DNA of 64,000 bases from ZC4RG30 sp963777735 (lineage in GTDB: Bacteria; Pseudomonadota; Gammaproteobacteria; Steroidobacterales; Steroidobacteraceae), in NCBI GenBank assembly GCA_963777735.1, contig CAVZRQ010000001.1, forward strand, positions 186,001 through 250,000, in the 5' to 3' direction. The translations under genes were made by a program, and so were the position numbers. The notes beneath the pieces are model-generated. The model worked only from the letters and a program-made list of their open reading frames with translations. It was not told where the DNA came from and did no database searches. This document shows, in pieces, positions 1-7,582 of the stretch; positions within the stretch are counted from its first letter, which is position 1, and every line of letters begins with the position of its first letter.

Positions 1-701
1 CGATGGAAGAGATGACCTCTACCGTCAAGCAGAACGCGGACAACGCCAACCAGGCCAGCCAGCTGGCGGTGGCGGCACGCGATCAGGCCGAGAAGGGCGG
101 TTCGGTTGTGGCGAAGGCCGTGTCGGCCATGACGGACATCAACGACGCTTCCAAGAAGATCGCCGACATCATTGGCGTGATTGACGAGATCGCGTTCCAG
201 ACCAACCTGCTGGCACTCAACGCGGCTGTGGAGGCAGCGCGTGCGGGGGAGCAGGGTCGTGGCTTTGCGGTGGTGGCGACCGAGGTCCGGAATCTGGCCG
301 GCCGGTCGGCGACTGCGGCGAAGGAGATCAAGGCCCTGATCCAGGACAGCGTCAGGAAGGTGGACGAAGGCTCGACGCTGGTGACCCAGTCCGGCTCGAC
401 GCTCGAGCAGCTGGTCGTCGCGGTGAAGAAGGTCGCCGATATCGTCGCGGAGATCGCTGCGGCCAGCAACGAGCAGTCTGCAGGCATCGAACAGGTGAAC
501 AAGGCGGTGATGCAGCTGGACGAGCTGACCCAGCAGAATGCGGCCCTGGTCGAGGAGGCCTCTGCGGCCAGCCAGTCGATGGCCGATCAGGCTCGTGTGC
601 TGAATGAGTCCATGACCCGCTACAAGGTCGAGGCGGACGCACACTCCAGTGGCAGGCGCACTGGCATGCAGGCGGGCGGATTGTCGGCCGCCGCTGCCTG
701 A
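1..701 (+). CDS. Methyl-accepting chemotaxis protein, C-terminal part (5' end outside window)
   Basis: This is the cytoplasmic signalling end of a chemoreceptor, which couples ligand sensing to the CheA/CheW kinase complex. The reading frame is open from the window edge, so sensor, membrane and HAMP parts are missing. The visible 232 residues are a long Ala/Glu-rich coiled coil. The highly conserved hairpin tip is present (EIAFQTNLLALNAAVEAARA, then GEQGRGFAVVA and EVRNLAGRSA at about residues 60-105). Methylation-type Gln/Glu/Ala heptads lie on both sides. The C-terminus ends in an Ala-rich tail with no recognisable CheR-tethering pentapeptide. The gene converges on leuA. The family call is certain; the ligand is unknown. 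Confidence 0.95.
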   Translation, partial: MEEMTSTVKQNADNANQASQLAVAARDQAEKGGSVVAKAVSAMTDINDASKKIADIIGVIDEIAFQTNLLALNAAVEAARAGEQGRGFAVVATEVRNLAGRSATAAKEIKALIQDSVRKVDEGSTLVTQSGSTLEQLVVAVKKVADIVAEIAAASNEQSAGIEQVNKAVMQLDELTQQNAALVEEASAASQSMADQARVLNESMTRYKVEADAHSSGRRTGMQAGGLSAAAA

Positions 702-718
702 CGCCAGTCCGGAACGAC

Positions 719-748
719 CGAAGCCAGCCGCCCGCGCGACTGGCTTTC
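719..748 (+). terminator. Possible bidirectional terminator between the chemoreceptor gene and leuA
   Basis: Between the converging stop codons lies an inverted repeat, AAGCCAG (721-727) and CTGGCTT (740-746), with a 12-base GC-rich loop. It is followed on the plus strand by only three T residues. A hairpin here suits a convergent gene pair, but the short T tract makes it weak as an intrinsic terminator. Confidence 0.4.
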
Positions 749-752
749 CGTA

Positions 753-2447
753 TCAGGCCCCGACGGCCTTGCCTTGTGTCGGCAACAACCCGCGCGCATC
801 CGCGCGGCGCACTGCCGACAGCACCGCGAGGATCGACGCCGTGATGATGTTGGCGTGTACCCCGACGCCGAACAGCGTGACGCGGGACGGTGTGGTGATT
901 TCCACGAAGGCTGCCGCCCTGGCTTCGCTTCCCTTGCCGATGGATTTTTCCTCGTAGGAAAGCACGTCGATCGGCAGCGCCAGCGAATGCACCAGCGCAT
1001 CGATCGGCCCATTGCCCCGGCCGGTAAGCTGCATCGCCTGGCCGCCCCGCATGATGTTGAGCGTGAGCAATTCACCGTCGGTGCCGTCGGTGGCGGTCAC
1101 GAGGTGATGACTGCGGTACTGATACTCGCGGCCCTCATGCGCCAGATATTCCTCGTTGAACAGCTGCCAGATCTGCGCGGCGGTGACTTCCTTGCCACTG
1201 GAGTCGGTAACGGCCTGTACCACCGGGCTGAACTCGATCTGCATCCGGCGCGGCAGGATCAGTCCGTACTCCTGTTCAAGCAGGTAGGCCACGCCGCCTT
1301 TGCCGGACTGGCTGTTCACCCGGATGATGGATTCATAGCTGCGCCCGAGGTCGCGCGGGTCGACGGGCAGGTACGGTATTTCCCAGGCATCGTCCTCGCC
1401 CCGGGCGGCAAAACCCTTCTTGATGGCGTCCTGGTGCGAGCCGGAGAAAGCCGTGAACACCAGGTCACCCACGTAGGGGTGACGCGGGTGGATGGGCAGC
1501 TGGTTGCAGTATTCCACGCAGCGCGCCACTTCATTGATGTTCGAGAAATCGAGGCCGGGTGCGATGCCCTGGGTGTAGAGGTTCAGCGCCAGCGTCACGA
1601 GATCGACATTGCCGGTGCGCTCGCCATTGCCGAACAACGTGCCTTCGACCCGGTCGGCGCCCGCCATGATGCCGAGTTCCGCGGCAGCCACGGCCGTGCC
1701 GCGGTCGTTGTGCGGATGCAGGCTGATGATGGCGCTGTCCCGGCGTTTGAGATTCCGGCAGAACCATTCGATCTGGTCGGCATACACATTGGGCGTGGCC
1801 ACCTCGACGGTGGCCGGCAGATTCAGGATGGCCTTGTTCGCCGGCGTCGGCTCCCAGGCATCCAGCACCGCTTCGCAGACCTGCAGCACGAAGGGCAACT
1901 CGGTGCCTGAAAAGGCCTCGGGCGAATACTCGAAGGTCCACTGGGTTTCGGGCTGGGCGGCAGCCAGTTCCCGGATCAGTTTCGCGGCGTCCACCGCGAG
2001 CCGGATGGTGGCGGCTTCATCCTGCCGGAACACCACGCGCCGGAACACCGGAGCCGTGGCGTTGTAATAGTGGAGCACCGCCCGCTTCGCGCCCTTGAGG
2101 GATTCGAAGGTACGGCGGATCAGTTCCGGCCGGGCAGGGGTGAGCACCTGGATGGTGACGTCGTCCGGGATCAACCCGCCTTCGATCAGCTCGCGCACGA
2201 AGTCGAAGTCGGTTTGTGAGGCGGAGGGAAAGCCCACCTCTATCTGCTTCAGGCCGATGCCGAGCAGCAGTTCGAAGAAGCGGCGCTTGCGCGCGGCATC
2301 CATGGGCTCGATCAGCGCCTGGTTGCCGTCGCGCAGATCGACGCTGCACCACAGTGGCGGGCGGCTGATGCGGGCATCGGGCCAGCGCCGGTTGGCGATG
2401 GCGTCGATGGTGTAGGGGCGGTACTTGTTCGAAGGATCGGTCAGCAT
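753..2447 (-). CDS. leuA: 2-isopropylmalate synthase (LeuA type 2)
   Basis: LeuA condenses acetyl-CoA with 2-oxoisovalerate, the first committed step of leucine synthesis. The 564-residue product has the length of the LeuA2 class. The N-terminal HMG-CoA-lyase-type barrel carries DLRDGNQ (residues 37-43) and the metal-binding HPHND (from H244), followed by GTLFGNGERTGNVD. The C-terminal third is the LeuA allosteric domain that normally binds leucine. The frame is open for a further 145 codons upstream, but I chose the ATG at 2447: it begins the conserved MLTDPSNKYRP and has GGAGAA just upstream. The 259-base stretch to rpiA contains a possible leader peptide. The gene stands alone, with no leuB/C/D nearby. 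Confidence 0.96.
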   Translation of the reverse strand: MLTDPSNKYRPYTIDAIANRRWPDARISRPPLWCSVDLRDGNQALIEPMDAARKRRFFELLLGIGLKQIEVGFPSASQTDFDFVRELIEGGLIPDDVTIQVLTPARPELIRRTFESLKGAKRAVLHYYNATAPVFRRVVFRQDEAATIRLAVDAAKLIRELAAAQPETQWTFEYSPEAFSGTELPFVLQVCEAVLDAWEPTPANKAILNLPATVEVATPNVYADQIEWFCRNLKRRDSAIISLHPHNDRGTAVAAAELGIMAGADRVEGTLFGNGERTGNVDLVTLALNLYTQGIAPGLDFSNINEVARCVEYCNQLPIHPRHPYVGDLVFTAFSGSHQDAIKKGFAARGEDDAWEIPYLPVDPRDLGRSYESIIRVNSQSGKGGVAYLLEQEYGLILPRRMQIEFSPVVQAVTDSSGKEVTAAQIWQLFNEEYLAHEGREYQYRSHHLVTATDGTDGELLTLNIMRGGQAMQLTGRGNGPIDALVHSLALPIDVLSYEEKSIGKGSEARAAAFVEITTPSRVTLFGVGVHANIITASILAVLSAVRRADARGLLPTQGKAVGA

Positions 2448-2554
2448 GGTCTTCTCCGGCGTCTGATCACCCTGCTGGGCGCATGGCCCGGGGCAGTGGT
2501 GGTCAAACAGAAATCTTGCAGGAAATGATGCGCCCGAAAGCGCGCGGTCGTCGA

Positions 2555-2644
2555 CTAGTGTGTCGAGCGTCGCAGGTGCAGGCGCGCAGAAAGCAGCTCG
2601 CCGCCGGGGATGGCTGGTGCGATTTGTGGCTGCTGTTGACGCAT
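2555..2644 (-). CDS. Possible leucine leader peptide upstream of leuA (29 aa)
   Basis: Upstream of leuA is a 29-codon ORF (MRQQQPQIAP...) whose second half holds four Leu codons within eleven residues (GELLSARLHLR), ending in TAG 107 bases before the leuA ATG. Leader peptides with clustered Leu codons control leu operons by attenuation in enteric bacteria. The ribosome site is weak (AGG about 10 bases upstream). I see only a poor GC hairpin and no clear T tract between the leader and leuA, so this is a tentative call. It may be a chance ORF in GC-rich DNA. Confidence 0.22.
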   Translation of the reverse strand: MRQQQPQIAPAIPGGELLSARLHLRRSTH

Positions 2645-2706
2645 GGATCAAGCCTAGCAGGGGACTGCCGGCTGCGGCAATACGACGAGGGGAGGGGAAC
2701 CCCTGT

Positions 2707-3378
2707 TTATGCGACGCGGTCGAGGCGGCGCACGCCTGCGGCGGTGCCGAGCAGCAACACGTCGGCGGGCCGACGCGCAAACAGGCCAACCGTGACGACG
2801 CCCGTGATCTGGTTGATATTGCTCTCGAGGCCGGCAGGGTCGGCAATGGCGAGATCGTGAACATCCAGGATGTGATTGCCATTGTCGGTGGTGACGCCAG
2901 TCCGGAAGACCGGCCGCCCGCCGAGTTTTTCCAGCTGCCGGGCTACCAGCTGCCTCGCCATGGGAATGATTTCCACCGGCAGCGGGAAATGCCCGAGCTG
3001 TGCGACCAGCTTGGACTCGTCGGCAATGCAGACGAAGGTCCGGGCGGCGGCCGCGATGATCTTTTCCCGGGTCAGGGCGGCGCCGCCACCCTTGATCAGC
3101 TGCAGCTGGTGGTTGGTCTCGTCGGCGCCATCTATATAGACACCGAGGTCGTCGACCTCGTTCAGGTCCAGGACCGGCACACCCAGTGCGCGCAAACGGG
3201 TGGTTGAAGCATCGGAACTGGAAACCGCCCCCTTCAGTCTGGAAACCCAAGGGCCGAGCTGATCAATCAGGGCATTGACGGTCGACCCGGTGCCGACGCC
3301 GAGGATCATGCCGTCCTGCAGATACGTGAGTGCCGCAGCAGCGACCTGCCTCTTCAACTGCTGTTGTTGCTCGCTCAT
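2707..3378 (-). CDS. rpiA: Ribose-5-phosphate isomerase A
   Basis: RpiA interconverts ribose-5-phosphate and ribulose-5-phosphate in the non-oxidative pentose phosphate pathway. The 223-residue product has normal family length. Diagnostic motifs are visible: the phosphate-binding GVGTGSTV (residues 27-34), the active-site DGADE near residue 85, and KGGGAALTREKI. The ATG at 3378 begins MSEQQQQLKRQ and has GGAATTCAAGG upstream. The gene reads in the same direction as leuA but is separated from it by 259 bases. A strong hairpin lies just upstream, which suggests separation from the small peptide gene before it. Confidence 0.96.
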   Translation of the reverse strand: MSEQQQQLKRQVAAAALTYLQDGMILGVGTGSTVNALIDQLGPWVSRLKGAVSSSDASTTRLRALGVPVLDLNEVDDLGVYIDGADETNHQLQLIKGGGAALTREKIIAAAARTFVCIADESKLVAQLGHFPLPVEIIPMARQLVARQLEKLGGRPVFRTGVTTDNGNHILDVHDLAIADPAGLESNINQITGVVTVGLFARRPADVLLLGTAAGVRRLDRVA

Positions 3379-3405
3379 GCCTTGAATTCCCGAGTTCCGA
3401 AAATG

Positions 3406-3431
3406 ACTGTGCCCGCTTGCGCGGGCACAGT
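3406..3431 (-). terminator. Perfect 11-bp hairpin between the Lys/Ala peptide gene and rpiA
   Basis: ACTGTGCCCGC (3406-3416) and GCGGGCACAGT (3421-3431) form a perfect 11-bp stem with a four-base loop. On the minus strand it is followed by CATTTT, a short T tract. It probably ends the transcript of the 16-codon gene before rpiA. On the plus strand a TCTTTT lies further out, so some bidirectional function is possible. Confidence 0.6.
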
Positions 3432-3496
3432 CTAAGTATCTTTTCTGGTGATTTGGCTAGCTGGATTTTCATCCTCACTCGCCGATCACCGTCGAG

Positions 3497-3547
3497 TTAC
3501 TTCTTCTTAGCGGCCTTTTTCTTGGCCTTCTTCTTGGCTTTTGCCAT
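3497..3547 (-). CDS. 16-residue Lys/Ala-only basic peptide
   Basis: This ORF is too short for usual gene finders. It encodes MAKAKKKAKKKAAKKK: after the initiator Met, only alanine and lysine (ten Lys, five Ala). It has a well-placed ribosome site (GGAGA, centred about 9 bases before ATG), a promoter-like pair of hexamers 36-63 bases upstream of the start, and a perfect hairpin downstream, so it looks like a complete small transcription unit. Lys/Ala repeats resemble the tails of bacterial histone H1-like or other nucleic-acid-binding proteins. A role in binding DNA, RNA or polyphosphate is inference only. No function is known to me. Confidence 0.55.
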   Translation of the reverse strand: MAKAKKKAKKKAAKKK

Positions 3548-3582
3548 GAGAGTTCTCCAGTTACAGGTTAGTCCGGGGACCG

Positions 3583-3610
3583 AGTATATACACGCGTTGC
3601 AAAAATACAA
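3583..3610 (-). promoter_or_regulatory. Candidate sigma70 promoter for the Lys/Ala peptide gene
   Basis: On the minus strand a -35-like TTGTAT (3605-3610) and a -10-like TATACT (3583-3588) are separated by 16 bases. The implied start near 3575 gives a 5' leader of about 28 bases, containing the GGAGA ribosome site of the small ORF. The -10 is good and the -35 is partial. Confidence 0.45.
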
Positions 3611-3712
3611 GCAAGCATGTTAGCGACGTTGCGTCTTCGCAACCGATGGTGACGATGCATGCTGCTCATGCAAGTGCCCATCGACTCCATCAACACGCAT
3701 GGCTTGGATGGT

Positions 3713-4180
3713 TCAGCGCAATAAGGAGCGGATGAATTTCCAGTGCGCATGGTCGACCGGAGTGATCGACAACCGGTTGCCACGGCGGAGCAGCAGTAGT
3801 CCATCAAGGTGGCTGACGGCGTGTTCACGCAGCACGGCCAGGGGTAGCAACCGCGTGGCGCGAAGCTGCAGTCGTACATCCACTGTGTACCAAAGTGGCT
3901 TGTTTTCAGTGCTTTTTGCATCGTAATACGGGCTGCGCCTGTTCCATGCGGAAGCATCCGGATAGCCGGCCCGGACTACCTCCATCACACCGGCAACGCC
4001 AGGTTCCGGGCATGACGAGTGGTAGAAGAAGGCGAGGTCCCCCGCTGCCATGTCGTCGCGCAGCATGTTGCGGGCCTGGTAGTTGCGCACTCCCTCCCAG
4101 CTGGTGGTCTGCTTCGGGGCAGCGGCAAGGTCATCGATGCCGAAGGTGTCGGGCTCGCTCTTCATCAGCCAGTAGCGCAT
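3713..4180 (-). CDS. EVE domain protein
   Basis: The 155-residue product is a stand-alone EVE domain, a PUA-like fold known in relatives to bind modified bases in RNA or DNA. The family signature is clear: MRYWLMKSEPDTF at the N-terminus, WEGVRNYQARNMLRDDM near residues 28-44, then AFFYHSSCPEPGVAG and a WYTVDV strand. The cellular substrate of this subfamily is not established. The ATG at 4180 shares its base with the end of the upstream fau gene, so the two are probably co-transcribed and translationally coupled. There is no signal peptide, so it should be cytoplasmic. Confidence 0.92.
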   Translation of the reverse strand: MRYWLMKSEPDTFGIDDLAAAPKQTTSWEGVRNYQARNMLRDDMAAGDLAFFYHSSCPEPGVAGVMEVVRAGYPDASAWNRRSPYYDAKSTENKPLWYTVDVRLQLRATRLLPLAVLREHAVSHLDGLLLLRRGNRLSITPVDHAHWKFIRSLLR

Positions 4181-4794
4181 CAGGGGTTGCTCCGCCGGAT
4201 CCGGCGCACTGTGGAGTCCGTCACAATCACATCCACCGGTACGTCGTGCTTCGCAGCAGGCAGCGACGATACCTGCTGGACGTCGTAGGCCAGTCCCACC
4301 AGCAGCGGACGACGCCAGTGACGCGACCGGATGCGATACGCGAAGCAGCGGTCATAGAACCCTTTGCCCATTCCCATTCGATTGCCGGCCGCATCAAAAC
4401 CCACCAGCGGCATGAACACGATGTCGAGTTCGCGCGGCCGGAGAAATTGCCTGCCCACGGGCTCGAGCATCCCGTACGCGCCTTTTCTGATCGGCCCGTC
4501 CAGCACGAAGAAACGCATGCGGAAGTGCCGTTTGCTGACGATGCGCGGCAGCAGAATGGTGCAGCCACGGCGGTGTGCCAGTTGCAGCAATGGCGCGGTA
4601 TCCAGCTCTTCGGGCATGGAAAGGTAAAGGCCGATGCGGCGGCCGGGTCGCAGCCAGCGGGATTGGTCGACGAGGCGGGCAAGCTGCCTGCCCGCCAGTT
4701 CGCGGGTGCTGCCTGCAATCGCGCGGCGGCGGTCGCGCAGCTGGCGGCGCAATGCGCCCCGATCACTGTTCGCCGGAAGGATGTCTGTCGTCAA
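4180..4794 (-). CDS. fau: 5-formyltetrahydrofolate cyclo-ligase
   Basis: This enzyme uses ATP to convert 5-formyl-THF to 5,10-methenyl-THF and is needed for folate recycling. The C-terminal half carries the family signatures: IVFMPLVGFDAAGNRMGMGKGFYDR, then a YDVQ strand. The frame stays open to an ATG at 4932, but that start would lie inside the 6S RNA. I prefer the TTG at 4794, just after the RNA, giving 204 residues, close to the usual family length. The order zapA-6S RNA-fau is the classic gammaproteobacterial arrangement, in which the RNA and fau are co-transcribed. The function is sure; the start is moderately sure. Confidence 0.9.
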   Translation of the reverse strand: MTTDILPANSDRGALRRQLRDRRRAIAGSTRELAGRQLARLVDQSRWLRPGRRIGLYLSMPEELDTAPLLQLAHRRGCTILLPRIVSKRHFRMRFFVLDGPIRKGAYGMLEPVGRQFLRPRELDIVFMPLVGFDAAGNRMGMGKGFYDRCFAYRIRSRHWRRPLLVGLAYDVQQVSSLPAAKHDVPVDVIVTDSTVRRIRRSNP

Positions 4795-4828
4795 TGCCTG
4801 GACTTCGGTCGGGGGATTGAAAGAAAGA

Positions 4829-5016
4829 GGCGCCACCCGCAGATGCCGGTGCGAACCGTTGCTCTCGAACCGGAGCAACAGGTGGGGCAGGCAATCGTCA
4901 GGTAAGGCTTCCCGCTCGAGGCGGACTTGCACAGCCTGGCCAAATGACCCGCCCCTGGGTTTTCAATTAGGTCCGAGGGTAACCCGGCTCGCGTGTCGAA
5001 CACCGCAGGCGGCGCA
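4829..5016 (-). ncRNA. ssrS: 6S RNA
   Basis: 6S RNA mimics an open promoter and sequesters sigma70 RNA polymerase in stationary phase. Three things support it. The position between zapA and fau matches other gammaproteobacteria. The length, about 188 nt, is typical. The sequence contains the conserved block GAAGCCTTACCTGACGATTG, and near the 3' end CACCGGCATCTGCGGGTGGC, resembling the E. coli RNA. The ends pair: the 5' strand TGCGCCGCCTGCGG (5016-5003) forms about 12 pairs, some wobble, with the 3' strand CTGCGGGTGGCGCC (4842-4829). The ends given are those of this closing stem and may be off by a few bases. Confidence 0.85.
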
Positions 5017-5033
5017 GACACACTTTACACCAG

Positions 5034-5351
5034 TTACAGTTCGAGCTGCTGCCCCTGGACCAGCGCGCGCTCCACGCGTTCGCGCATCTGCTTGACCTTC
5101 GCACCCAGTTCGGCGCCGCGATGTTCTTCCCGGGCCTGCAGCTTCGCCAGTTCATTGGCCATGTTGAGTGCGGTCATGATAAGCAGGCGATCCGTGCCGA
5201 TGACCTTGCTGCCATCGCGGGTTTCCTTGAGCTTTGCGGCGAGCAGGGCAGCTGCTTTCTGCAGGTCGTCCCGCTCTGCGGGCGGGCAGGCAATCAGGTA
5301 TTCCTTGCCAAGAATCTGGACGCTGACCGGTTCGGCAGCGTCCAGGCTCAT
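5034..5351 (-). CDS. zapA: Cell division protein ZapA
   Basis: ZapA is a cytoplasmic tetramer that bundles FtsZ filaments at the Z ring. The 105-residue product has the N-terminal beta region (VSVQILGKEYLIACPP), the conserved helix start TDRLLIMTALNMANEL at about residues 53-68, and a C-terminal coiled coil rich in Glu and Arg. Its ATG overlaps the TGA of the upstream coiled-coil gene by four bases (ATGA), so the two are translationally coupled. 6S RNA follows 17 bases downstream. Confidence 0.95.
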   Translation of the reverse strand: MSLDAAEPVSVQILGKEYLIACPPAERDDLQKAAALLAAKLKETRDGSKVIGTDRLLIMTALNMANELAKLQAREEHRGAELGAKVKQMRERVERALVQGQQLEL

Positions 5352-5578
5352 ACGCCGCTTTCCAGCAGGCGTAGCCTGCCGATCATCGCTTCGACGCTGG
5401 CGCGCACTTGTTCATTCTTCTGCAAAAGCACCGAGCGCTCGCTGGAGAGGTTGTCCTGGCGATGCCGCAGGGCCCGGTTTTCTTCGCTGAGCTGCTGCAC
5501 CACCGAAAGCAGTTCGCCCACGCGGACTTCCAGGCGCTGCAGCTCGGTTTCCACGGTGTTCTTGTTGTTCTGGCTCAT
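5348..5578 (-). CDS. Small coiled-coil protein, ZapB-like (TIGR02449-type)
   Basis: The 76-residue product begins MSQNNKNTVETELQRLEVRV and is one continuous predicted coiled coil of leucine heptads (LLSVVQQLSEENRALR). This is the TIGR02449-type family that sits before zapA in many gammaproteobacteria and resembles ZapB in length and form. A role in Z-ring organisation is inferred from that position and shape. The frame extends upstream to 5941, but the ATG at 5578 begins the family sequence, and the extension would run antisense through ygfB. The stop overlaps the zapA start. Confidence 0.85.
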   Translation of the reverse strand: MSQNNKNTVETELQRLEVRVGELLSVVQQLSEENRALRHRQDNLSSERSVLLQKNEQVRASVEAMIGRLRLLESGV

Positions 5579-5651
5579 GTGCAGGCAATAGTGCCGCCGG
5601 AGCGGCGAGGGGTCAATCACGGGAGCGGGCGTTGAGGCATAATCCATCCAG

Positions 5652-6218
5652 ATGGCGCCTTCCACCCGGACATTCAACGAGCTGCAGCGCGCATTGCTGC
5701 AGTCCCACGCGCTCACCGACGCTGCTGAAGCCCACGGTACGCTGGTGGGCTCATTATGTGCCACCGGCTGCTCCCTGGATGAATGGCTCGCGGAAATCCT
5801 GCCCGACGGGCGCGCCGGGCAGGAGTCTGCCGCCAGCCTGCGGGCAGTCTTCGATGCCACCAGCGGTGCGCTGGGAGATGGCGAAATGTCTTTCCAGCCG
5901 CTGCTGCCGCCCGACGAAGATCCCATCGTCGAACGCACCACCGCACTGGGCGAGTGGTGTCAGGGGTTCCTTTATGGCCTGGGCGTTGGCGTCGCCGTTC
6001 CAGATGTCTCGAAGCTGCAGGGCGAAGCCGCCGAGGTGCTGCGCGACATGACCGAGATCACGCATGTGGATGTCGATCCCGCCGATTCCGAAGAATCGAA
6101 CGAAGCGGCCTATGCAGAACTCGTCGAGTTCGTGCGCGTCGGGGTGCAGCTCCTTTATGACCAGCTGCGACCGCTGCGCGATCCATCGCCGCAGCGGCCG
6201 CGGGAAGTGCTGCATTGA
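5652..6218 (+). CDS. ygfB: UPF0149 family protein YgfB
   Basis: The 188-residue product belongs to the UPF0149/YgfB family: an all-helical protein with HGTLVGSLCATG near residue 28, a central EWCQGFLYGLG motif around residue 97, and a C-terminal ...YAELVEFVRVGVQLL helix. In Pseudomonas, YgfB is reported to lower expression of an ampDh3-type amidase; whether that applies here is unknown. It heads a plus-strand operon with pepP, ubiH and ubiI. Its TGA overlaps the TTG start of pepP. It is divergent from the zapA operon across a 73-base gap that must hold both promoters. Confidence 0.92.
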   Translation: MAPSTRTFNELQRALLQSHALTDAAEAHGTLVGSLCATGCSLDEWLAEILPDGRAGQESAASLRAVFDATSGALGDGEMSFQPLLPPDEDPIVERTTALGEWCQGFLYGLGVGVAVPDVSKLQGEAAEVLRDMTEITHVDVDPADSEESNEAAYAELVEFVRVGVQLLYDQLRPLRDPSPQRPREVLH

Positions 6219-7582
6219 AGGCGCGTCAGGCAGGCTCGGACGGCGTCGTGGCACGCGCCACGGCATTGAAGGCCGGCAACGCGGAATTTGCGCGCCGCCG
6301 CAAACAGCTGATACGGCTGATGGGGCGCGAATCCATCGCGATCGTGCCGGCGTCGCCCGTGCGCCATCGCAACAGCGATGTCGAGTATCCCTACCGGCAG
6401 GACAGCGACTTCCATTACCTCACGGGTTTTGGTGAACCGGAAGCGGTGGCGGTACTGGTGCCAGGTCGGGAGGCGGCGGAATACATCCTGTTCGTGCGCG
6501 ATCGTGATCCGCTGCGCGAGACCTGGGATGGCCGCCGCGCCGGGCCGGATGGCGCCGTCGAGAAATATGCCGCCGATGACGCCTTCCCGATCGGCGATCT
6601 CGACGAAATCCTGCCGGGGTTGATGGAAAACCGCGAGCGCGTGTACTACGCCATGGGCACGCATCCGGAGTTCGATCAGAAGGTGCTGGGCTGGTTGCAG
6701 ACCCTGCGCGGCCAGGCGCGCAACGGCCGCCATCCGCCGCAGGAGATGATTGCGCTCGATCATGTGCTGCACGACATGCGGCTCTACAAGAGTCGCCTGG
6801 AAATCGGCCTGATGCGTGAATCCGCGCGCATCGCGGCGGCAGCCCAGGTGCGCGCCATGCGCTACACGCAGCCTGGGCGCTACGAATACGAGATTGCCGC
6901 CGAACTGATGCATGAGTACGGGCGTAACAATGCCACCGCGTCCTATCAGCCGATCTGCGGCGGCGGCGCCAACTCCTGCATCCTGCACTACCACGAGAAT
7001 GACGCGCGGCTCGCCGATGGGGATCTGCTGTTGGTCGATGCGGGCGCCGAATACCAGCACTACGCATCGGACATCACCCGCACCTGGCCAGTGAATGGCC
7101 GGTTCTCGCCGGCGCAGCGCGAAGTCTATGAAGTGGTGCTGGAGGCGCAGCACGCCGCCTTTGCCGCGACGAAGCCCGGCAATCACTGGAATGAGGCGCA
7201 CGAGGCGGCGGTGCTGGCAGTCACCCGCGGCCTGGTATCGCTCGGTCTGCTCAAGGGCCGCGTGCCGAAACTCATCAAGGATGGCGCCTATCGTCGCTTC
7301 TTCATGCACCGCACCGGCCACTGGCTGGGCATGGATGTGCACGACGTGGGCGACTACAAGGTCGGCGATGAATGGCGGGTGCTGGAACCTGGCATGGTGA
7401 TGACCGTGGAGCCGGGCATCTACATTCCCGCCGGCTTGCGGGGGGTGCCGAAGCGGTTTGCGAACATCGGCATCCGCATAGAAGACGACGTCGTGGTCAC
7501 GACTGCCGGCTGCGAGATCCTCACCGGAGACGTGCCGAGCACGCCCGATGGTATTGAAGCGGTCATGTCGGCCCGCGTGTGA
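6215..7582 (+). CDS. pepP: Xaa-Pro aminopeptidase P
   Basis: PepP removes an N-terminal residue next to proline. The 455-residue product has the N-terminal AMP domain (FARRRKQLIRLM, SEYPYRQ-like VEYPYRQDSDFHYLTGF) and the C-terminal pita-bread fold. Expected dinuclear metal ligands are present: D275 and D286 in DAGAEYQHYASD, H369 in HRTGHWLG, then EPGIYI and RIEDDVVV. The TTG at 6215 overlaps the ygfB stop. The family core starts about residue 24, so the GTG at 6248 or TTG at 6266 could be the true start. The product overlaps ubiH by four bases. Confidence 0.95.
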   Translation: MKARQAGSDGVVARATALKAGNAEFARRRKQLIRLMGRESIAIVPASPVRHRNSDVEYPYRQDSDFHYLTGFGEPEAVAVLVPGREAAEYILFVRDRDPLRETWDGRRAGPDGAVEKYAADDAFPIGDLDEILPGLMENRERVYYAMGTHPEFDQKVLGWLQTLRGQARNGRHPPQEMIALDHVLHDMRLYKSRLEIGLMRESARIAAAAQVRAMRYTQPGRYEYEIAAELMHEYGRNNATASYQPICGGGANSCILHYHENDARLADGDLLLVDAGAEYQHYASDITRTWPVNGRFSPAQREVYEVVLEAQHAAFAATKPGNHWNEAHEAAVLAVTRGLVSLGLLKGRVPKLIKDGAYRRFFMHRTGHWLGMDVHDVGDYKVGDEWRVLEPGMVMTVEPGIYIPAGLRGVPKRFANIGIRIEDDVVVTTAGCEILTGDVPSTPDGIEAVMSARV

